DNA of 64,000 bases, from positions 1 through 64,000 of the forward strand of contig NZ_JBBDQW010000069.1 in assembly GCF_040905785.1 (NCBI RefSeq), read 5' to 3'. Source of the DNA: Tistlia sp040905785 (GTDB taxonomy: Bacteria > Pseudomonadota > Alphaproteobacteria > Kiloniellales > DSM-21159). Both the position numbers and the translations under genes were made by a program. The notes beneath the pieces were generated by a model. That model saw only the letters and a program-made list of their open reading frames with translations, did not search any database and had not been told where the DNA came from. Below are positions 1 through 11,077 of this stretch, one piece after another; positions within the stretch are counted from its first letter, which is position 1, and each line of letters begins with the position of its first letter.

Positions 1-2
1 AC

Positions 3-2750
<2,748 letters not shown>

Positions 2751-2802
2751 CCTGCCGGCCGGCCCGCCCCGGCCAAGGGTGCGGGTGCGGGTGCGGCCGG
2801 CC

Positions 2803-3711
2803 TCAGGCGGCGGCGCGCAGGGGGCGCTTGGTCAGCTTCAGCTTCTCGCGAACTTCGGCCGAGCCCAGGACCTTGACGTTCATCGCCTCCAGGATCGTGC
2901 GCGCCCGCGCGACCAGGTCGCCGTTGCTCGCCAGCACGCCCTTCGAGAGGTAGATGTTGTCCTCCAGGCCGACCCGCACGTTGCCGCCGGCGAGCGCCGC
3001 CATGGCGACGAAGGGCAGCTGCATGCGCCCGATCGAGAAGGCCGAGAAGGTCCAGTCGGACGGCACCTGGTTGGCGAGAGCCAGCAGGGTCAGGGGGTCG
3101 TCGGGCGCGCCGTAGGGAATGCCCATGCAGAGCTGGACCATGACCGGGTCGTCGATCAGCCCTTCCTTCACCAGCTGCTTGGCCAGCACCAGGTGGCCGG
3201 TGTCGAAGACCTCGATCTCGGGCCGCACGCCGAGCGCCTGGACGTGCTTGGCCATGGCGCGCAGCATCGAGGGCGTGTTGGTCATCACGTAGTCGCCGGC
3301 GGCGAAGTTCATGGTGCCGCAGTCGATCGTGCAGATCTCGGGCAGCAGGGCGGCGACGTGGGCGACGCGCTCCTCGGCGCCGACCATGTCGGTGCCCTCG
3401 GGGTTCAGCGGCAGCGGCTGCTCGGCCGAGGCGAAGACCAGGTCGCCGCCCATGCCGGCGGTCAGGTTGAGGACAACGTCCTGGTCGGAGGCGCGGACCC
3501 GCTCGACGACCTCCCGGTAGTATTCGACCTTGCGCGCCGCCTTGCCGGTCTCGGGGTCGCGGACGTGGATGTGGGCGATGGCGGCGCCGGCGCGCGCGGC
3601 CTCGATCGCCGAGTCGGCGATCTGCTGCGGCGTCACCGGCACCTTGTCGGACCTGTCGGCGGTCTCGCCGGCGCCGGTCACGGCGCAGGTGATGAAGGCT
3701 TCCCAGTTCAT
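2803..3711 (-). CDS. 3-keto-5-aminohexanoate cleavage-type enzyme (BKACE family)
   Basis: 302 residues, the usual size for the family. BKACE proteins are zinc-dependent condensing/cleaving enzymes that take a beta-keto acid plus acetyl-CoA and release acetoacetate plus a CoA ester. Seen here: an N-terminal CAVTGAG segment, the metal-binding HIHVRD (His47, His49) and IDCGTMNF. I chose the start at 3711 because the conserved domain begins at once after it. It is divergently transcribed from a GlxA/CdhR-type regulator. In known carnitine-degradation loci, the 3-dehydrocarnitine cleavage enzyme sits beside exactly such a regulator (CdhR), so that role is a reasonable guess. No carnitine dehydrogenase is in the window to support it. 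Confidence 0.85.
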   Translation of the reverse strand: MNWEAFITCAVTGAGETADRSDKVPVTPQQIADSAIEAARAGAAIAHIHVRDPETGKAARKVEYYREVVERVRASDQDVVLNLTAGMGGDLVFASAEQPLPLNPEGTDMVGAEERVAHVAALLPEICTIDCGTMNFAAGDYVMTNTPSMLRAMAKHVQALGVRPEIEVFDTGHLVLAKQLVKEGLIDDPVMVQLCMGIPYGAPDDPLTLLALANQVPSDWTFSAFSIGRMQLPFVAMAALAGGNVRVGLEDNIYLSKGVLASNGDLVARARTILEAMNVKVLGSAEVREKLKLTKRPLRAAA

Positions 3712-3805
3712 GGCGGCTCCTGAAAGCGGGGGCGGGCGGCCGATCCTAGCGCTGCGGCGGCGCAAAGACTTTGCCTGTCCGGCCATTTGGATTGCAGGAT
3801 AGGCC

Positions 3806-4756
3806 ATGACCGCCGTCCACTACGGCTTCCTGCTGCTCGAGGGCTTCAGCAACCTGGTGCTGGCCAATGCCATCGAGCCGCTGCGCGCGGCCAACCAGCT
3901 GTCCGGCGAGACGCTGTTCCGGCGCAGCCTGCTGACCCTGGACGGCGCGCCGGCGACCTCCTCCTCCGGCATCGCCGTCAACGCCGACCGCCGGCTGTCC
4001 GAGGCCGGTCCGCTCGACCTGCTGTTCGTGGTCGCCGGCTACGGCTTCCGCGAGCGTGCGGAGGCCGCCGTCCTCTCCGCCCTGGGACGCGCCGCGGCCC
4101 GCAGCAGGCGCGTCGGCGGGCTCGACACCGGCAGCTGGCTGCTCGCCGCCGCCGGACTGCTCGACGGCCGCCGGGCGACGATCCACTGGCAGGAGCTGGA
4201 GGCCTTTGACGAGGCTTTCCCGGCGGTCGAGGCGAGCGGGGAGCGCTACCTGCTCGACGGCCGCGCGGTCACCGCCGGCGGCGCCACGGCGGTGCTCGAC
4301 CTGATGCTGCGGCTGGTCCGCGAACGCGGCGGCGAGGCGCTGACCTTCGAGGTCATGAGCCTCTTCATCTACGATGCCGAGCGTGCCTCGGAGCGGCCCT
4401 TCCGCGGTGCGCGCAGCCGGCGTCTGGTCGAGCTGACGCCGGCGCTGGTCGCCGCGGTCGCGCTGATGCGGCGCAACCTCGAGACGCCGCTGCCGCTGGC
4501 CGGGATCGCGCGGGCGAGCGGCGCCTCGCCGCGCTCCCTGGCGCGCGCCTTCCGGCGCGAGTTCGGCCTCTCGCCCGGCCGCTACTACCAGTCGCTGCGG
4601 CTGGCGGCGGCCCGCCGGCTGGTCGAGGAAACCGGCCTCGGCGCCGCCGAGATCGCGGTGCGCACCGGCTTCGCCTCGACCGCCACCCTGTCGCGGGCTT
4701 TCTCGGGCCACTTCGGCACGACGATCCGCGCCCTGCGCCGCGCGCGCCGGCCGTGA
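3806..4756 (+). CDS. GlxA-family transcriptional regulator (DJ-1/PfpI domain plus AraC HTH)
   Basis: 316 residues. Residues about 1-190 form a DJ-1/PfpI-like domain (opening HYGFLLLEGFSNLVLANAIE), used for ligand sensing in this family. The last ~100 residues carry the double helix-turn-helix of AraC proteins, including LSPGRYYQSLRL and the FxSxxxLSRAFxxHFG pattern. CdhR, GbdR and ArgR of Pseudomonas have this layout and activate carnitine, glycine-betaine or arginine catabolism. It is divergent from the BKACE gene with a 94-bp shared promoter gap, so it probably controls that gene. A repeat array and assembly gap follow its stop codon. Confidence 0.87.
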   Translation: MTAVHYGFLLLEGFSNLVLANAIEPLRAANQLSGETLFRRSLLTLDGAPATSSSGIAVNADRRLSEAGPLDLLFVVAGYGFRERAEAAVLSALGRAAARSRRVGGLDTGSWLLAAAGLLDGRRATIHWQELEAFDEAFPAVEASGERYLLDGRAVTAGGATAVLDLMLRLVRERGGEALTFEVMSLFIYDAERASERPFRGARSRRLVELTPALVAAVALMRRNLETPLPLAGIARASGASPRSLARAFRREFGLSPGRYYQSLRLAAARRLVEETGLGAAEIAVRTGFASTATLSRAFSGHFGTTIRALRRARRP

Positions 4757-4774
4757 GGCGCGCCCACGCTTGCC

Positions 4775-5267
4775 TGGTTCGACAGGCTCACCATGAAGCG
4801 AGGGATGGGCTGGCGCANNNNNNNNNNNNNNNNNNNNNNNNNNNNNNNNNNNNNNNNNNNNNNNNNNNNNNNNNNNNNNNNNNNNNNNNNNNNNNNNNNN
4901 NNNNNNNNNNNNNNNNNAGGGCGCTCCCACGCTTGCCTGGTTCGACAGGCTCACCATGAAGCGAGGGATGGGCTGGCGCAGGCCTCTCCGGAGGGCGCTC
5001 CCACGCTTGCCTGGTTCGACAGGCTCACCATGAAGCGAGGGATGGGTTGGCGCGAGCCTCTCCGGAGGGCGCTGCCACGCTTGCCTGGTTCGACAGGCTC
5101 ACCATGAAGCGAGGGGTGGGCTGGCGCTGGCCTCTCCGGCGGGCGCTGCCACGCTTGCCTGGTTCGACGGCCTCACCATGAAGCGAGGGATGAGCTGGCG
5201 CAGGCCTCTCCGGAGGGGTGGGCTGGCGCAGGCTTCTCAGGCGCTTCGTGGTGAGCCTGTCGAACCA
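4775..5267. repeat. 74-bp tandem repeat array built on the interspersed palindromic element, broken by an assembly gap
   Basis: Units begin at 4918, 4992, 5066 and 5140 with an exact 74-bp period. A fifth partial unit precedes the N run and a degenerate end lies at 5214-5240. Each unit holds one forward copy of the ~27-bp element (core TTCGACAGGCTCACCATGAA) at 4775-4801, 4938-4964, 5012-5038, 5086-5112 and 5160-5186, followed by a spacer containing GGATGGGCTGGCGCAGGCC. The last element copy has changes (GACGGCCTCACC). An inverted copy at 5241-5267 closes the array. It lies between convergent genes (GlxA-type regulator and nrdB). From 5268 to the nrdB stop I see no gene or clear signal. The short open frames here only translate the repeat. 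Confidence 0.93.
4818..4917. other. Assembly gap (100 N)
   Basis: Exactly 100 N, the usual placeholder for a gap of unknown length. It sits inside the 74-bp tandem array, with repeat units on both sides. The array probably blocked assembly, and the true copy number is unknown. Confidence 0.98.
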
Positions 5268-5459
5268 CGCAAGCGCCTGCGCACCGGCCCGCCCGGGCGC
5301 TCTCCCTCAACAAAGTCCGGCGGCCGGTCTCGTTCTTGGCCGCGGGGCGCGACCGCCGGAAGTCGTCCACAGGGAGATCCCGCTGCCGTCGCCGACGCCG
5401 TCCCTGGGGTGAGGCAGGGTAGTGGGACGACGGCGACGTGGGTAGGGCGGGCAGCGGCT

Positions 5460-6419
5460 CTAGTCGAAGGCCTCCTCCCAGGTGCCGCGGGTGGCGGCCT
5501 TCGAATACTCGGTCGCCCTGTTCTCGAAGAAGTTGGTGTGCTCCATGCCGTTGAGCATGGCGTCGAGCCAGGGCAGGGGGTTCTCCTGGTTGCCGTAGAG
5601 CGGCTGCAGCCCGAGCTGGGCGAGCCGGCGGTCGGCGATGTAGCGCAGGTAGGCCTTGACCTCGGCGGCGGTCAGGCCCTCAACGCCCTCCAGCTCGAAA
5701 GCCAGGTCGACGAAGGCGTCCTCGTGGGTGACGATGGTCTCGCAGGCCTGGTAGAGCCGGCGCTTGAGGTCGTCGTCCCAGATCTGCGGGTTCTCCTCGC
5801 AGAAGGTCCGGAACAGGCGGATGATCGACTGGGTGTGCAGCGACTCGTCGCGCGCCGACCAGCTGATGATCTGGCCCATGCCCTTCATCTTGTTGTGCCG
5901 CGGGAAGTTCAGCAGGATCGCGAAGGATCCGAACAGCTGCAGCCCCTCGGTGAAGGCGCCGAAGACCGCCAGGGTGGTCGCGATGTCGCGCTTGGTCTCG
6001 ACGCCGAAGGCCTGCATGTAGTCGTACTTGTCCTTCATCTCCTTGTAGCGGAGGAAGGCCGAGTACTCCTCCTCGGGCATGCCGAGGGTGTCGAGCAGGT
6101 GGCTGTAGGCGGCGATGTGGATCGTCTCCATGTTGGAGAAGGCGGCCAGCATCATCTGCACTTCGGTCGGTTTGAACACGCGCGAGTAGTGGCGCATGTA
6201 GCAGTTGTTCACCTCGACGTCCGACTGGGTGAAGAAGCGGAAGATCTGCGTCAGCAGGTTGCGCTCGCCCGGCGACAGCTTGCGGTTCCAGTCGCGCACG
6301 TCCTCGGCCAGCGGCACTTCCTCCGGCAGCCAGTGGATGCGCTGCTGGATCAGCCAGGCGTCGTAGGCCCAGGGGTACTTGAAAGGCTTGTAGATCGGGT
6401 CGGAGTCGAGCAGGGACAT
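5460..6419 (-). CDS. nrdB: Class I ribonucleoside-diphosphate reductase, beta (radical) subunit
   Basis: 319 residues. It houses the di-metal site and tyrosyl radical that start reduction of ribonucleotides by NrdA. Metal-ligand and radical positions are readable: METIHIAAY gives Glu98, His101 and the candidate radical Tyr105; later TEGLQLF and RDESLH give the second Glu and the Glu/His pair. It is shorter than E. coli NrdB (375), as in many alphaproteobacteria. I take ATG at 6419, preceded by GGAAGC. A GTG at 6449 is in frame but has no better ribosome site. It follows nrdA by 103 bp on the same strand, so the two are probably one operon. Confidence 0.95.
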   Translation of the reverse strand: MSLLDSDPIYKPFKYPWAYDAWLIQQRIHWLPEEVPLAEDVRDWNRKLSPGERNLLTQIFRFFTQSDVEVNNCYMRHYSRVFKPTEVQMMLAAFSNMETIHIAAYSHLLDTLGMPEEEYSAFLRYKEMKDKYDYMQAFGVETKRDIATTLAVFGAFTEGLQLFGSFAILLNFPRHNKMKGMGQIISWSARDESLHTQSIIRLFRTFCEENPQIWDDDLKRRLYQACETIVTHEDAFVDLAFELEGVEGLTAAEVKAYLRYIADRRLAQLGLQPLYGNQENPLPWLDAMLNGMEHTNFFENRATEYSKAATRGTWEEAFD

Positions 6420-6522
6420 CGCGGCTTCCGGTTCCTGGGCTGGCGGCACCGGTCCCGCCGCGCCCTTGCTGTTGGCCCGGCCCGGCGGGCCGGGGCCCGC
6501 CGAGCCGGTGCGGTCTGCCCGC

Positions 6523-8535
6523 CTATTGGCAGGCCAGACATTCCTCGTAGTCCAGCGGCGCCGGGCGATCGGCGCCGTTGACCCGGCCGCGCAGCGGCAG
6601 CGTCGTGCCGTCGGCGAGCGCCAGCGCCGCGGCGGCGTGGCTCTGCGCCGACTCGGCGCGCTGCAGCGAGCGCGAGCGGCAGTAGTAGAGCGACTTCACG
6701 CCGCGCTTCCAGGCCATCAGGTGCAGCTGGTGGAGGTCGCGCTTGTGCACGTCGGCGGGCAGGAAGAGGTTGAGCGACTGGGCCTGGCAGACGAAGGGCG
6801 CGCGGTCGCCGGCGTGCTCGATCAGCCAGCGCTGGTCGAGCTCGAAGGCGGTCTTGAAGACGGCCTTCTCGTCGTCGCTCAGGAAGTCGAGGTGCTGCAC
6901 CGAGCCTTCGGCGGTGGTGATCGAGGTCCAGGTCGCGGCGTCGTTGCGGCCCTTGGACTCGAGCAGGCGCTCCAGGTAGGGGTTGCGCACGGCGAAGGAG
7001 CCGGACAGCGTCTTGTGGGTGTAGGCGTTGCCGGCGATCGGCTCGATGCCCGGCGAGGCGCCGCCGCAGATGATCGAGATCGAGGCGGTCGGCGCGATCG
7101 CCAGCTTGTTCGAGAAGCGCGCCTGGAAGCCGTGCTCGGCGGCGTCCGGGCAGGCGCCGCGCTCGGCGGCGAGCCTGGCGCTGGCGGCGTCGGCCTCGGC
7201 GCGGATCTTGCGGAAGACGCGCAGGTTGAAGGACTTGGCCAGGGCCGACTCCCACGGCAGGCCGTGCTTCTGCAGGTAGGAGTGGAAGCCCATGACGCCG
7301 AGCCCGACCGAGCGCTCGCGCATCGCCGAGTAGCGCGCGCGCTCGAAGCCGGGCACGCCCTCGGTGCGGCCGATGAAGTCCTCCAGCACGTTGTCGAGGA
7401 AGCGCATGACGTCCTCGACCAGGCCCTCGGCGTCCTGCCACTCGTCGTAGGTCTCGAGGTTCAGGGACGACAGGCAGCAGACGGCGGTGCGCTGGTTGCC
7501 CAGGTGGTCGAGCCCGGTCGGCAGCGTGATCTCGCTGCACAGGTTCGACATCTTGACCTTGAGGCCGGACAGCTTGTGGTGCTCCGGCATCGCCTTGTTC
7601 ACGTGGTCGGCGAAGATGACGTAGGGCTCGCCGGTCTCGATGCGCGCGGTCAGCACGCGGATCCACAGCGCGCGCGCCGAGACGGTGCGCACGACGGTGC
7701 GGTCCTTGGGGCTGCGCAGCGCCCACTCCCGGTCCTCGGCGACGGCGCGCATGAAGTCGTCGGACACGGTGATGCCGTGGTGCAGGTTCTGCGCCTTGCG
7801 GTTCGGATCGCCGCCGGTCGGCCGGCGAATCTCGACGAACTCCTCGATCTCCGGATGGTCGATCGGCAGGTAGACGGCCGCCGAGCCGCGGCGCAGCGAG
7901 CCCTGGCTGATCGCCAGGGTCAGGGAATCCATGACCCGCACGAAGGGCACGATGCCGCTGGTCTTGCCGTTCTGGCCGACCTTCTCGCCGATCGAGCGCA
8001 GGTTGCCCCAGTAGCTGCCGATGCCGCCGCCGCGCGCCGCCAGCCAGACATTCTCGGTCCACAGGCCGACGATCGAATCGAGGTTGTCGTTGGCCTCGTT
8101 GAGGAAGCAGGAGATCGGCAGGCCCCGCTGCTTGTCGGCGTCGAGGCCGCCGTTCGACAGCACCGGCGTCGCCGGCATGAACCAGAGCTTCGAGATGTAG
8201 TCGTAGAGCCGCTGGGCGTGGGCCGAATCGTCGGCGAAGCCGGCGGCGACGCGGGCGAAGAGATCCTGGTAGGACTCCCCGGGCATCAGGTAGCGGTCGT
8301 CCAGGGTCTGGCGGCCGAAGTCGGTCAGCAGCGCGTCGCGGGTGCGGTCCATGAAGACCGAGATGCCGCGCTCGTTCTGGAAGTGGTCGGCGACCTGGCC
8401 GTCGAACAGGCTGGGCTCGACGGCCGCCGGGACCGCGTCGGGCAGGGACTTGTCGACAGCCTTATCCACCGGCCGCGCCGGAGCCTCGAGGGCCGCCGGA
8501 CCGCTGGTTGTGCCGATGAAGCCGGATCCGTCCAT
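6523..8535 (-). CDS. nrdA: Class I ribonucleoside-diphosphate reductase, alpha (catalytic) subunit
   Basis: 670 residues. It reduces NDPs to dNDPs with NrdB. Active-site pattern seen: Cys143 (GLPISCF) and Cys353/354 as the redox pair; Asn331-Leu-Cys333-Ser-Glu335 (NLCSEI) with the thiyl Cys and catalytic Asn/Glu; and a C-terminal Cys666-x-x-Cys669 tail that receives electrons from thioredoxin or glutaredoxin. The protein seems to lack the ~90-residue N-terminal ATP-cone of E. coli NrdA, since conserved sequence starts soon after residue 45. If so, overall activity would not be shut off by dATP in the usual way. The upstream gap, shared with yedK, holds an SOS-type site. Confidence 0.95.
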   Translation of the reverse strand: MDGSGFIGTTSGPAALEAPARPVDKAVDKSLPDAVPAAVEPSLFDGQVADHFQNERGISVFMDRTRDALLTDFGRQTLDDRYLMPGESYQDLFARVAAGFADDSAHAQRLYDYISKLWFMPATPVLSNGGLDADKQRGLPISCFLNEANDNLDSIVGLWTENVWLAARGGGIGSYWGNLRSIGEKVGQNGKTSGIVPFVRVMDSLTLAISQGSLRRGSAAVYLPIDHPEIEEFVEIRRPTGGDPNRKAQNLHHGITVSDDFMRAVAEDREWALRSPKDRTVVRTVSARALWIRVLTARIETGEPYVIFADHVNKAMPEHHKLSGLKVKMSNLCSEITLPTGLDHLGNQRTAVCCLSSLNLETYDEWQDAEGLVEDVMRFLDNVLEDFIGRTEGVPGFERARYSAMRERSVGLGVMGFHSYLQKHGLPWESALAKSFNLRVFRKIRAEADAASARLAAERGACPDAAEHGFQARFSNKLAIAPTASISIICGGASPGIEPIAGNAYTHKTLSGSFAVRNPYLERLLESKGRNDAATWTSITTAEGSVQHLDFLSDDEKAVFKTAFELDQRWLIEHAGDRAPFVCQAQSLNLFLPADVHKRDLHQLHLMAWKRGVKSLYYCRSRSLQRAESAQSHAAAALALADGTTLPLRGRVNGADRPAPLDYEECLACQ

Positions 8536-8586
8536 GCTTGCCCCCGTTTTCCACCCTCTTCAGGTGCCGCCTTTTCCACAAGGGAA

Positions 8587-8631
8587 CCCAGATATAGGGC
8601 CCACTCTTCGATCACCCACAATATGCAGCAG
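8587..8631 (-). promoter_or_regulatory. Weak candidate NrdR box pair upstream of nrdA
   Basis: Two AT-rich 16-mers, CCCAGATATAGGGCCC (8587-8602) and CCACAATATGCAGCAG (8616-8631), resemble NrdR boxes (consensus near ACACWATATATWGTGT) at 7 and 10 of 16 positions. Their offset is 29 bp, while known pairs are about 31-32 bp apart. They lie 52-96 bp before the nrdA start. No nrdR gene is in the window. Confidence 0.25.
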
Positions 8632-8652
8632 GCGTCGCCGTTCTGTCATCTG

Positions 8653-8667
8653 GAACATAACAGGAAC
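8653..8667. promoter_or_regulatory. SOS (LexA) box between nrdA and yedK
   Basis: The sequence is GAACATAACAGGAAC, that is GAAC-N7-GAAC, which reads GTTC-N7-GTTC on the other strand. This is the LexA operator form of alphaproteobacteria. It is 118 bp before nrdA and 81 bp before yedK, in a divergent gap, so it could serve both. Both neighbours fit DNA-damage control. Confidence 0.72.
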
Positions 8668-8747
8668 AAGACAATAAGGCAGCCCCTCTCGGTGCCGCGG
8701 CGACAGGCGCCTTGACGGCGGCCCTGCCGGCGCGGGAAAGGAGGCGG

Positions 8748-9446
8748 ATGTGCGGTCGCTACACCCTGACCAGCCCGCTCGAGGCCCTCAAGGAGCTGTT
8801 CGGCTTCCTCGAGCGCCCGAACCTGGAGCCGCGCGCCAACATCGCGCCGACCCAGGAGGTGCTGGTCGTGCGCCTGGGCGAGGACGGCGAGCGCCACGCC
8901 GCCAGCCTGCGCTGGGGCCTGCTGCCGCCCTGGGCGGTCGACCGGCGGGTCGGCGCGCGCCTGATCAACGCCCGGGCCGAGGGCGTCACGCGCCAACCCG
9001 CCTTCCGCAAGGCCTTCGCGGCCCGCCGCTGCCTGGTCGCGGCCGACGGCTTCTACGAATGGCAGGCCCAGGAGGGCGGCAAGCAGCCCTACCGGATCTG
9101 CCGCCAGGACGGCGGGCCCTTCGCCTTCGCCGGCCTGTGGGAGCGCTGGCACGACCCCGCCGCGCCCAAGGAGGCGCCGGTCGAGAGCTGCACGATCCTG
9201 ACCACCGAGGCCAACGCGCTGCTGCGTCCGATCCACCAGCGCATGCCGGTGATCCTGCCTGCGGAGGCGCACGGCGCCTGGCTGGCGCCCGACAGCGCCG
9301 CCGAGGACCTGCAGGCCCTGCTCCGGCCGCTCGAGCCCGAGGGCTGGATCGCCTACCCGGTCTCCCGGCGCGTCAACAAGGTCGCCAACGACGACCTCGC
9401 GCTGCTGGCGCCGGCCGAACCGATGCAGCAGCGGAGCCTGCTGTAG
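8748..9446 (+). CDS. yedK: SOS response-associated peptidase, HMCES/YedK (SRAP) family
   Basis: 232 residues. SRAP proteins cross-link to abasic sites in single-stranded DNA through the amino-terminal cysteine and shield them. The set of key residues is present: Cys2 (exposed once Met1 is removed), Asn74 (LINARAE), Glu104 (GFYEW) and His163 (PIHQRMP). The need for Cys2 fixes the start at 8748, preceded closely by AAAGGAGG. An upstream in-frame ATG would bury the cysteine. An SOS box lies 81 bp upstream. The gene is convergent with the TANGO2-like gene, with 13 bp between them. Confidence 0.94.
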   Translation: MCGRYTLTSPLEALKELFGFLERPNLEPRANIAPTQEVLVVRLGEDGERHAASLRWGLLPPWAVDRRVGARLINARAEGVTRQPAFRKAFAARRCLVAADGFYEWQAQEGGKQPYRICRQDGGPFAFAGLWERWHDPAAPKEAPVESCTILTTEANALLRPIHQRMPVILPAEAHGAWLAPDSAAEDLQALLRPLEPEGWIAYPVSRRVNKVANDDLALLAPAEPMQQRSLL

Positions 9447-9459
9447 GTCGACTCTTCGC

Positions 9460-10227
9460 CTACTCGTCCCCGACCGGGCGGTAGGGCGTTTCGCCCGGCC
9501 GGCCGTCGGCGAACAGCCAGACCGGGCGGACCGGCGGGCTGGCGAAGCGGCCCTCGACGCTCGGCAGGGCGACCAGCGAGGAGGAGAGGGTGCCGAAGCC
9601 GTCCTCCCGAATCACGGTCATGGCGGCCTCCTCGACGCCCTCCTCGTCGGAGCGGGCGGCGAGCAGGGCCTGCCAGGCCGACCAGTCGCCCGTGGCGGGC
9701 TCGGGCGCCGGCGCGGTCTCGAAGCGCGGCAGGAAGCTGCGGATGCGCGGGCTGACCGGGTCGTTGAGGTCGAAGGCGGTCAGCATGTTGAGGCCGCGCG
9801 GCAGGGGCATGACCTCGATGCCCTCGGCCTCCTCGCCGCGGTTACGCAGCCAGAAGGCGTCGCGCTCGTCGGCGATCACCAGGTTGAAGCTGCGGTAGGC
9901 GCCGGGGTCGAGGTCGCCGAGCGCCCAGGCGGCGGCGGCCGCTTCGGCATGGTCGAGCGCCTCGAGCGCGAGCTCGCCGCGGCTGCGCTTGCCGGCCGCC
10001 GGTCCCAGGCTGCCGCGCCGGTTCAGCACCGCGGCCAGCACGCCCTGGTCGTTCATCGCCAGCCAGGACCCGCCCGACAGCGCGTCGAGGCCGCCCACGA
10101 CCTCGGGCCGATCGGGCCAGTGCCGGCCCGGCGGGCGGCTCGGCCGGTCGACCATCTCGTCGCGGTTGGCGCCGAGGATCAGCGGCCAGTCGTGCTCGGG
10201 CCGGCGCAGCAGGACGAGGGTGCACAT
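9460..10227 (-). CDS. NRDE/TANGO2 family protein
   Basis: 255 residues, family PF05742. The start is set at 10227 so that the protein opens MCTLVLLRR; the cysteine directly after the first methionine is a family hallmark of Ntn-hydrolase-like folds. The GANRDE motif follows at about residues 19-24. Human TANGO2 has been linked to lipid and haem handling, but the bacterial role is not established, and the neighbours (yedK, DUF1476 protein) give no clear hint. A longer frame runs upstream to 10308 across three 14-bp near-repeats, which I take to be non-coding. Confidence 0.85.
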   Translation of the reverse strand: MCTLVLLRRPEHDWPLILGANRDEMVDRPSRPPGRHWPDRPEVVGGLDALSGGSWLAMNDQGVLAAVLNRRGSLGPAAGKRSRGELALEALDHAEAAAAAWALGDLDPGAYRSFNLVIADERDAFWLRNRGEEAEGIEVMPLPRGLNMLTAFDLNDPVSPRIRSFLPRFETAPAPEPATGDWSAWQALLAARSDEEGVEEAAMTVIREDGFGTLSSSLVALPSVEGRFASPPVRPVWLFADGRPGETPYRPVGDE

Positions 10228-10267
10228 GGTGTCGGAAAAGATCCTGGATGGTGAGCGGCTGGATGCC

Positions 10268-10309
10268 GGACGGGGTTCACGGGACGTTGTTCGCCGGACG
10301 TTGTTCACT
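10268..10309. repeat. Three tandem 14-bp near-repeats upstream of the TANGO2-like gene
   Basis: CGGACGGGGTTCAC, GGGACGTTGTTCGC and CGGACGTTGTTCAC follow one another without spacers, 41 bp before the start at 10227. The rest of the 239-bp gap to the DUF1476 gene shows no gene. The phase of 14 bp is not a whole number of helical turns. Confidence 0.6.
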
Positions 10310-10466
10310 GAGGCGGAGCTTGTCGCTATAACCTAGCCGCCTAGCCTAGCCGCGCGGCTGCGCACTGCCCAGGCAATGAACCGCCCAGGCCGGGTGCCAC
10401 GCCCGCCGGCGACCGAAGAATTCAAGCCTGCCCCCCTTTAGGGGCAGCAGCGAGGAAGGACCCAGG

Positions 10467-10784
10467 ATGAGCTTCCAGGACCGCGAGAAGGCCTTCGAGG
10501 ACAAGTTCAAGCACGATTCCGAGCTGCAGTTCAAAGTCGAGGTGCGCCGGAACAAGCTGCTCGGCCTCTGGGCCGCCGAGCTGCTGGGCCTCAAGGGCGA
10601 GGAAGCCGACGCCTACGCCCGCGAGGTCGTCGCCTCGGACTTCGAGGAGGCCGGCGACAACGACGTCGTCCGCAAGGTCATGGGCGACCTGCAGGCCAAG
10701 GCGGTCGACCTGTCGGAGCACCGCCTGCGCAAGAAGATGGAAGAGCTGACCGCGATCGCCAAGCAGCAGGTGATGACCGAGTAG
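10467..10784 (+). CDS. DUF1476 protein, F1-ATPase inhibitor zeta-type
   Basis: 105 residues, opening MSFQDREKAFEDKFKHDSEL, a diagnostic start of the alphaproteobacterial DUF1476 family. In Paracoccus the member of this family is the zeta subunit, which blocks ATP hydrolysis by F1F0-ATP synthase through its N-terminal segment. The protein is predicted to be mostly helical, with heptad-like LRKKMEELTAIAKQ at the end. A purine-rich AGGAAGGACCCAGG precedes the start. It is monocistronic and followed by two facing repeat pairs rather than a standard terminator. Confidence 0.9.
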   Translation: MSFQDREKAFEDKFKHDSELQFKVEVRRNKLLGLWAAELLGLKGEEADAYAREVVASDFEEAGDNDVVRKVMGDLQAKAVDLSEHRLRKKMEELTAIAKQQVMTE

Positions 10785-10816
10785 GCGGCGGGTCGCACGT
10801 CGCGCAGAGCTACACT

Positions 10817-11041
10817 CGGTCCGGCAGGCTCACCTTGAAGCGAGGGATGGGCTGGCGCGAGCCTCTCCGCGCGCTTCATGGTGAGCCTGTCGAACCAGGG
10901 AGCGCGCTGCGCCGGCGTCGGGGCCGGGCGATTCGGAAACGGCGCGGCCATTGCGCTTGCATGGTTCGACAAGCTCACCATGAAGCGACGGATGGGTCGG
11001 CGACGACCTCTCCGGGCGCTTCACGGTGAGCCTGTCGAACC
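10817..11041. repeat. Two facing pairs of the interspersed palindromic element
   Basis: Four element copies: forward 10817-10843 (degenerate, CCGGCAGGCTCACCTTGAAG), inverted 10871-10897, forward 10962-10988 (AAGCTCACC variant), inverted 11016-11041 (TTCACGGTG variant). Each forward/inverted pair spans about 80 bp with a ~27-nt loop and can fold into a long hairpin. They fill the space between the convergent DUF1476 and FAD-oxidoreductase genes. Confidence 0.92.
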
Positions 11042-11077
11042 GCGCGAGCCTCTCCGCGCGCGTCCCGGCGGTCGCGA

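Noticed and set aside
4918..5220. CRISPR-like appearance of the regularly spaced array
   Set aside because: The whole 74-bp unit repeats, including the spacer part, and no cas genes are present. It is a tandem repeat.
4753..5370. Several short open frames with sequences like MVSLSNQASVG or MKRGMGWR
   Set aside because: They are translations of the tandem repeat element, which contains an ATG and few stops, and they cross the N run. The same peptides appear at every repeat locus on either strand.
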